Shown here piece after piece: positions 62,778-64,000 of a DNA stretch of 64,000 nt. The stretch is taken from the NCBI GenBank assembly GCA_964562685.1, contig CAZLUP010000003.1, positions 62,001 through 126,000 of the forward strand. Direction: 5' to 3'. The notes beneath the pieces were generated by a model. That model did not search any database. It was not told the DNA's origin and saw nothing but the letters and a program-made list of their open reading frames with translations. The DNA is from Stanieria sp964562685. GTDB taxonomy: Bacteria; Cyanobacteriota; Cyanobacteriia; Cyanobacteriales; Xenococcaceae. The translations under genes were made by a program, and so were the position numbers. Each line of letters opens with the position of its first letter. The first letter of the stretch is position 1.

Positions 62778-63497
62778 ATGATCAGAAAAGTTGCTGAAAA
62801 TATCTGGGTTCAAGAACAATCACAAAAATATTATGGCTTGGAAGTCGGCACTAGAATGACGATAATTTGTTTAGCCGATTCCCAATTATTGGTTATTTCT
62901 CCTATCAAAACCGATGCAAAAAATATTGAACAAATTAATCAGTTAGGAAAAGTTACTTGGATTGTAGCTCCTAATCTTTATCATCATCTCTATGTTGCAG
63001 ATTTTCAGGATGCTTATCCTCAAGCTAAACTATTAGTTGCTCCTGGATTAGAATTAAAAAGAAAAGATTTAGTAGTCGATCAAGTTCTCGCTCAAGATTT
63101 AATCAAGTTTGATAATGAATTAGAATATTGCTTATTTGCAGGCTTTAAAATTTTAGATATACCTAAAATATCACCTCTTAATGAAGTAGTCTTTTTTCAT
63201 ATCAAGAGCAAAACTTTAATTCTGACAGATACTGCTTTTCATTTTGATAACAGTTTTCCTTTGACAACTCAGCTTGCAACTAGAATACTTGGAGGTTATC
63301 TTACTTTAAGTCCAACTATTTTAGAAAAATTAGCTATCGATAATAAAACTCAGTTAAAACAATCAATTAAAACAATTTTAAATTGGGATTTTGAAAGAGT
63401 AATTATGGCTCATGGCACTATTGTTGAACGGGAAGGTAAACAAAAATTAGTTCAAGGATATCAACAATTTTTAGGTGAAAAATTATCATTTACTTGA
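62778..63497 (+). CDS. DUF4336 protein, metallo-beta-lactamase-like
   Basis: The 239-residue protein resembles DUF4336: MIRKVAENIWVQEQ, VGTRMTIICLADSQLLVISP, WIVAPNLYHHLYVADFQDAYPQ and the late VIMAHGTIVEREG. The His pairs recall the metallo-beta-lactamase fold, but the full HxHxDH motif is missing, so catalysis is doubtful. It follows the FemAB-like gene by 72 bp. Confidence 0.78.
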   Translation: MIRKVAENIWVQEQSQKYYGLEVGTRMTIICLADSQLLVISPIKTDAKNIEQINQLGKVTWIVAPNLYHHLYVADFQDAYPQAKLLVAPGLELKRKDLVVDQVLAQDLIKFDNELEYCLFAGFKILDIPKISPLNEVVFFHIKSKTLILTDTAFHFDNSFPLTTQLATRILGGYLTLSPTILEKLAIDNKTQLKQSIKTILNWDFERVIMAHGTIVEREGKQKLVQGYQQFLGEKLSFT

Positions 63498-63509
63498 TTA
63501 ATTAAAAAA

Positions 63510-63977
63510 ATGATTGTGAGAGAATATCGCAAATCAGACTTATCTGAAATTTCTCGTTTATTTTATAATACTATTCATCAAATTAATTCACGAGATTACA
63601 CCAGGGAACAAATTGAAGCCTGGGCTGGAGAAATTAAAAACGAATTATTTTGGCAGGAACGTTTTAGTAGTTATTTAGTTTATGTTGTAGAAGCAAATCA
63701 TATTATTGTTGGATTTACTAACTTTAAAACAACAGGATATATTGATTGTTTTTATGTTCATCATCAATGGCAAGGAAAAGGCATTGGTTCTTTGCTGATT
63801 AAAAAAATAGAATCAGAGGCTAAAAAATACCGAATTCCTTTGTTATTTTTAGATGCAAGTGTTACAGCTATGCCGTTTTTCAAAGTCAAAGGATTTGTTG
63901 TAATTAAAGAACAAGAAAGATTGTATAATGGTTGTAAATTCAAGCAATTTTATATGGAAAAACTTTTAGGAAATTAG
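63510..63977 (+). CDS. GNAT family N-acetyltransferase
   Basis: The 155-residue protein has the GNAT fold: MIVREYRKSDLSEISRLFYN, IDCFYVHHQWQGKGIGSLL (acetyl-CoA loop QGKGIG) and LFLDASVTAMPFFKVKGF. It starts 12 bp after the DUF4336 gene, so the two are probably co-transcribed. It ends 23 bp before the window edge. The substrate is unknown. Confidence 0.9.
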   Translation: MIVREYRKSDLSEISRLFYNTIHQINSRDYTREQIEAWAGEIKNELFWQERFSSYLVYVVEANHIIVGFTNFKTTGYIDCFYVHHQWQGKGIGSLLIKKIESEAKKYRIPLLFLDASVTAMPFFKVKGFVVIKEQERLYNGCKFKQFYMEKLLGN

Positions 63978-64000
63978 TTGAGCTTAAATTTAAATATTAA

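Overview
The window comes from a cyanobacterial chromosome. It is AT-rich, carries many copies of the palindrome GCGATCGC (HIP1), and holds families typical of cyanobacteria: DUF1816, DUF2808, DUF4278, DUF2103 beside clpS, a second-type ClpB, and the rpmH-rnpA-PH-yidC-khpB-DUF177 block. Short dispersed repeats and the large TPR-glycosyltransferase fusions suggest a large-genome, possibly colonial or baeocyte-forming lineage. The genus cannot be fixed from the sequence alone.

Region 1 (1-16308) is a cell-surface glycan locus, almost all on the minus strand. Long TPR arrays are fused to four different catalytic heads: a sulfotransferase (cut by the left edge), a GT4-type glycosyltransferase, a GT8-type glycosyltransferase, and a GT2 plus GT4 tandem. 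With them sit a stand-alone TPR protein, a stand-alone sulfotransferase-like protein and a plus-strand coiled-coil protein. Region 2 (16673-20394) is a complete dTDP-L-rhamnose cassette, transcribed rfbC, rfbD, rfbA-like, rfbB. The two regions together look like a factory for a rhamnose-containing, probably sulfated, surface polysaccharide (inference). Region 3 (20613-25390) has an HpnA-like epimerase, a Tat-exported beta-helix protein and two membrane proteins.

Region 4 (25470-43664) is a mixed housekeeping and accessory stretch. It has pyrE, a CAU-anticodon tRNA, a CorC/HlyC-type membrane protein, a decayed FHA-kinase pseudogene, tRNA-Gln, a GT2 enzyme, two DUF4278-like genes, a cupredoxin, aminopeptidase P, a GDSL lipoprotein, an SLH lipoprotein, DUF2267, coaE, a flavin reductase, a MIF-like protein and a methyltransferase. 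Region 5 (43934-52901) has clpB, a sugar-type ABC ATPase, clpS with DUF2103, a UreH-like membrane protein with DUF427, and small cyanobacterial proteins. Region 6 (52918-57827) has a hybrid receiver-PAS-histidine kinase and the conserved rpmH operon; rpmH itself is only 45 codons. Region 7 (57975-63977) has a DUF2808 protein, a BcsA-like cellulose synthase, a FemAB-like protein, a DUF4336 protein and a GNAT acetyltransferase.

The most unusual signal is a set of short GC-rich palindromic repeats lying in frame inside coding sequences: two giant TPR-glycosyltransferases, pyrE, a DUF4278-like gene and the signal peptide of an SLH lipoprotein. No CRISPR array, complete insertion sequence, prophage or rRNA gene was seen.
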